Shown here piece by piece: positions 61,179 through 64,000 of a DNA stretch of 64,000 bases. The notes under the pieces are model-generated. The model saw nothing but the letters and a program-made list of their open reading frames with translations. It was not told where the DNA came from and made no database searches. Source of the DNA: Fulvivirga sediminis (GTDB taxonomy: Bacteria > Bacteroidota > Bacteroidia > Cytophagales > Cyclobacteriaceae); NCBI RefSeq assembly GCF_016757215.1, contig NZ_JAESIY010000001.1, forward strand, positions 620,001 to 684,000, read 5' to 3'. Numbering within the stretch: position 1 is the first letter of the stretch; each line of letters starts with the position of its first letter. The position numbers and the translations under genes were made by a program.

Positions 61179-61622
61179 CTATTGAGCGGATTTTTTAACG
61201 TTTTTTAAGACATCAAATAGTACTTCGTTGAGGTGATTCAGAGCTTCTTCGTCTTGAATAATGTAATCTCTTAAGCCATTTTCTACAAAGGCATGGCTGA
61301 TGTCAAACGGCAGGTCATTCAATACCACTATCTTTTGCTCAGGGTTAATTTCCATGATTTCACGCAGGGTCTCATGTCCGCTCAGAGCATTAGGCAAGCC
61401 GTGATTAATGAAATAATTGAGCAAAATAATATCAGGCTTTAGGTTCAGGTGGTTGATCGCACTTTGGCCAGTGGCAAAATTTCTGATTTTGAATTTAACC
61501 AGAGTATCATTAGGTAATTTGAGTTGAAGTTTGCTAAAGTGGGTATTTAAAATTTGAAGAAACATAGGATCGTCTTCTACAATGAAGATGAGTAAGCTAT
61601 CTTTTAACAAATTTTCATCCAT
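61179..61622 (-). CDS. Degenerate response-regulator receiver (pseudo-receiver)
   Basis: 147 residues from the ATG at 61620-61622; an upstream in-frame ATG at 61796 gives 205 aa with an unrelated extension. The receiver fold is clear (LIFIVEDDPMFLQIL; KPDIILLNYFI; RDYIIQDEEAL). Three active-site residues are changed: the phospho-acceptor Asp is Asn69, the Thr/Ser is Asn102 and the invariant Lys is Gln123; the acidic pair EDD (16-18) remains. It therefore cannot be phosphorylated normally. Single-domain, no output domain. Likely a phosphorylation-independent interaction module (inference). Confidence 0.82.
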   Translation of the reverse strand: MDENLLKDSLLIFIVEDDPMFLQILNTHFSKLQLKLPNDTLVKFKIRNFATGQSAINHLNLKPDIILLNYFINHGLPNALSGHETLREIMEINPEQKIVVLNDLPFDISHAFVENGLRDYIIQDEEALNHLNEVLFDVLKNVKKSAQ

Positions 61623-61867
61623 ACTCTCAAGTTCAGAAGGAAACTTTAAATCAATAATATCATCTGTAAGTGGCCATTTAGTTCTGTAATGATCCACTTT
61701 ACTAAAAGTAAAGCCAGGCATAGACGTTAGTACAAAGTTATAAGTATTAAATGCTTTAAGGTTGAAAATGTTTACTAGCCATATCGTATTCTTCAAAAAT
61801 AATATAAAACATTTATTTTTTGTAAATATTTCGTCTTTTAGTTTGGGTAACTAATTGATTATAAACG

Positions 61868-61902
61868 AAAAATGCCATCTGAATAGTTCAGATGGCATTT
61901 TG
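61868..61902 (-). terminator. Terminator after pruA
   Basis: AAAATGCCATCTGAA pairs with TTCAGATGGCATTTT around a short loop; perfect and symmetrical, with T runs for either strand. Confidence 0.88.
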
Positions 61903-61920
61903 ATATATAAATAGCTTTAA

Positions 61921-63549
61921 CTATTCTCCAAGAAATGGATAGCGATAATCAGTAGGAGCATTAAATGTCTCTTTAATAGTTCTGGAAGAAACCCATCTTA
62001 ATAGGTTTAATGCAGATCCTGCTTTATCGTTAGTGCCTGATCCTCTGGCTCCTCCGAATGGTTGCTGACCTACTACTGCGCCCGTAGGCTTATCATTGAT
62101 GTAGAAGTTACCAGCAGCGTGTACGAGTTTTTTCGCGGCTAAATCAATGGCATATCTGTCAGTAGAGAAAATAGCGCCAGTAAGTGCGTAAGGAGATGTG
62201 CTGTTTACCAGCTCCAATGTATCTTCGAAGTTTTCAGCATGGTAAACATATATAGTTACCACAGGGCCGAAAATTTCCTCACACATGGTAAGTGACTGAG
62301 GATCTTTAGTTTCGATAACTGTTGGTTCAATGAAGTATCCTTTAGACTTATCATATCCACCACCAGCAATGATTTCATTCATATCATTTGCCTTGGCTTT
62401 ATCTATATAACCAGCTATCTTATCAAAAGCATTCTCATCAATAACTGCATTAACGAAGTTAGAGAAGTCTTCAGGACTACCTACTTTCAGTGTTTTTATG
62501 TCTTCGATTATATAACCTTTTACTTCTTCCCATAGGTTAGATGGTACATACACTCTTGAGGCAGCAGAACATTTCTGTCCTTGAAATTCGAATGAACCTC
62601 TTACTATGGCAGTGGCCAGACGTTTAGCATAGGCTGATTTATGAGCCATAATAAAGTCTTTACCTCCGGTTTCTCCTACTATGCGAGGGTATGTTCTGTA
62701 CTTATCAATATTCTGACCTATAGTTTTCCATAGTTGTTTGAATACGGCAGTACTTCCTGTGAAGTGTAGACCTGCAAATTCAGGGTGATTAAAGATTACA
62801 TCACCTGCTACTGGTCCATCTACAAATATAAGGTTGATTACCCCATCAGGTAAACCTGCTTCTTTAAATACCTGCATGATTATGTTAGCAGAATATACTT
62901 GAGAATATGCTGGCTTCCATACTACGGTGTTACCCATTAATGCTGCTGAGGCAGGTAAGTTACCCGCTATAGCAGTGAAGTTAAAAGGAGTGATGGCAAA
63001 TACAAAACCTTCCAGAGGTCTGTATTCTGTTCTATTCCATACACCAGGAGAAGAAGAAGGCTGATCATCATAGATCTGCTGCATGAAGTGTGCGTTGAAC
63101 CTTAAAAAGTCCACTATCTCACACGCTGAATCGATCTCGGCCTGAAAAGCATTTTTTGACTGCCCCATCATGGTCGCAGCATTTATTTTATTTCTGTAAG
63201 GTCCGGCAATAAGATCAGCAGCTTTAAGGAAAACGCTGGCTCTGTGTTCCCAGCTAAGAGAAGCCCAAGCCTCTTTTGCTCCTAATGCTGCATTTATGGC
63301 CTGCTCTACGTGGGATGAATCTCCCTCATGAAAATACCCTAGCACATGCTTGTGATCGTGAGGAGGGGTCATCGCTATTTTATTTCCGGTAGTTACTTCT
63401 TCGCTACCAATGTACATAGGTACCTCTACTTCCTTTGCTCTCGTTTCTTCCAGCGCTTTTTTTAGCGTTTCTCTTTCTGCTGTTCCCGGTGCATATGATA
63501 ATACCGGTTCATTGGTTGGAGTAGGTATCTTGTATATTCCTTTAGGCAT
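61921..63549 (-). CDS. pruA: L-glutamate gamma-semialdehyde dehydrogenase
   Basis: 542 residues, the usual length for the stand-alone enzyme. Oxidises glutamate semialdehyde (from proline) to glutamate with NAD. Catalytic Glu293 in GETGGKD and catalytic Cys327 in GQKCSAASR. NAD-binding segment VFAITPFNFTAIAGN (183-197). No proline dehydrogenase gene in the window. Single-gene unit with a terminator. Confidence 0.96.
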   Translation of the reverse strand: MPKGIYKIPTPTNEPVLSYAPGTAERETLKKALEETRAKEVEVPMYIGSEEVTTGNKIAMTPPHDHKHVLGYFHEGDSSHVEQAINAALGAKEAWASLSWEHRASVFLKAADLIAGPYRNKINAATMMGQSKNAFQAEIDSACEIVDFLRFNAHFMQQIYDDQPSSSPGVWNRTEYRPLEGFVFAITPFNFTAIAGNLPASAALMGNTVVWKPAYSQVYSANIIMQVFKEAGLPDGVINLIFVDGPVAGDVIFNHPEFAGLHFTGSTAVFKQLWKTIGQNIDKYRTYPRIVGETGGKDFIMAHKSAYAKRLATAIVRGSFEFQGQKCSAASRVYVPSNLWEEVKGYIIEDIKTLKVGSPEDFSNFVNAVIDENAFDKIAGYIDKAKANDMNEIIAGGGYDKSKGYFIEPTVIETKDPQSLTMCEEIFGPVVTIYVYHAENFEDTLELVNSTSPYALTGAIFSTDRYAIDLAAKKLVHAAGNFYINDKPTGAVVGQQPFGGARGSGTNDKAGSALNLLRWVSSRTIKETFNAPTDYRYPFLGE

Positions 63550-63629
63550 TGCTTAAGTTAATTATTTAGTATTACAAAATTTTTTTCACTAGTAAATCTA
63601 CTTTAATAACTTAACTAATCGCCTGATTG

Positions 63630-64000
63630 TTACAAAATATTCATAAGTTCACTAAGGCAGCTGATTTCCGTAAGTTGCTTTTCCTTATGGCGGTTACGCT
63701 CCGGATTGAAGTAAATAGAAGCAATATCAGCATTTCTGGCTCCTCTAATATCAGCATTCAAGTTGTCTCCCACCATGAGTCCTTCATAATTAGCAATGCC
63801 AGCTACCTCTAAAGCATGATCAAAAATCTCTTTGTTAGGCTTCTTATACCCAATACTGTCAGAGGTGATCACGCCCTTAAAATAAGAAGTTAGGTTGCTG
63901 CTATTGATCTTTATCTGCTGTACATCATTAAAGCCATTGGTGAGTATGTAAAGTTGATACTTACTTTGCAAGTAGCTGAGTACATCATGGGTATAAGGGA
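63630..64000 (-). CDS. HAD-superfamily phosphatase, YjjG-like (partial, N-terminus off window)
   Basis: The minus-strand frame is open to the window edge, so the start is outside. Visible part: LYILTNGFNDVQQ (motif II, Thr-Asn-Gly), then YKKPNKEIFDHAL (motif III Lys) and MVGDNLNADIRGARN (motif IV Asp). These are the last three HAD motifs; motif I would be upstream. YjjG-type enzymes dephosphorylate nucleotides such as dUMP and clean the pool. About 123 residues are seen. Confidence 0.85.
   Translation of the reverse strand, partial: PYTHDVLSYLQSKYQLYILTNGFNDVQQIKINSSNLTSYFKGVITSDSIGYKKPNKEIFDHALEVAGIANYEGLMVGDNLNADIRGARNADIASIYFNPERNRHKEKQLTEISCLSELMNIL

Noticed and set aside
1-64000. CRISPR array or insertion sequence
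   Set aside because: No regularly spaced direct repeats and no transposase-like protein were seen on either strand.

Overview
The window reads as a chromosomal segment of a Bacteroidota bacterium, most likely a marine or soil member of the Cytophagales (Fulvivirga/Roseivirga-like; the genus is inference). The base composition is A+T-rich. Several start regions carry the Bacteroidota promoter signature TTG-N19-21-TAnnTTTG. Gene families typical of the phylum occur throughout: SDR-type threonine dehydrogenase, DUF1599, a BT_3928-like DoxX protein, WG-repeat protein, NfeD plus FloA, TPR histidine kinase, BspA-type repeats, GH97 and a BtuG-like surface lipoprotein. Non-ATG starts (TTG, GTG) are common. 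I see no phage genes, transposases, integrases, CRISPR arrays or rRNA.

Layout. 1-2.8 kb: threonine catabolism (tdh, cut by the window edge, and kbl) with a Lys/Pro-repeat protein between them. 2.8-6.8 kb: c-di-AMP cyclase, folP, a DUF1599 protein, a DoxX-like membrane protein and aroK. 6.8-9.9 kb: a FadL/OmpP1-like outer-membrane protein and a striking Ser/Arg-repeat secreted protein. 10-15.7 kb: proS, then a four-gene overlapping glycosyltransferase operon. 15.8-18.3 kb: a MOSC protein, then hemJ, an SCO protein and a cytochrome c lipoprotein. 18.4-23.5 kb: a GH97 glycosidase, a DUF817 protein, small proteins and a CstB-like persulfide dioxygenase/rhodanese fusion. 23.6-29.4 kb: a WG-repeat protein, nfeD, floA and a TPR histidine kinase. 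29.4-34.2 kb: a polyferredoxin/FAD-oxidoreductase pair and a BspA-like surface lipoprotein.

34.2-43.9 kb is a vitamin B12 locus. btuD, btuC and btuF run leftward from their own promoter. A cobalamin riboswitch drives a rightward run: btuB-like receptor, BtuG-like beta-propeller lipoprotein, cytosolic cobalamin-binding protein, thioesterase, a 48-residue DUF5522 Cys-rich protein and a Dph6-like PP-loop enzyme that has no ATG, GTG or TTG start. The B12-linked GTPase meaB abuts from the other strand. 44-46.7 kb holds a CHASE2 protein, a FecR-like secreted partner and hsp20.

47.1-51.8 kb is the most accessory-looking part. It has tRNA-Asn, a split second copy of the tRNA 3' end about 0.95 kb downstream, a lone membrane protein between the two copies, a DUF6978-like plus DUF1828/DUF1829-like gene pair, a possible gene remnant, and a second floA copy beside a very A+T-rich stretch. 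51.8-64 kb returns to ordinary content: an ACR3 arsenite exporter, an hxlA-hxlB formaldehyde-fixation operon divergent from an AraC regulator with repeated GTACAA motifs between them, a GH2 glycosidase, an FMN-dependent glutamate-synthase-like protein, an M90 peptidase, a degenerate response-regulator receiver, pruA and a truncated HAD phosphatase. No unmistakable new system stands out. The best candidates for something undescribed are the riboswitch-led B12 module with its PP-loop/DUF5522 tail, the tRNA-Asn islets, and the hxlBA operator array.
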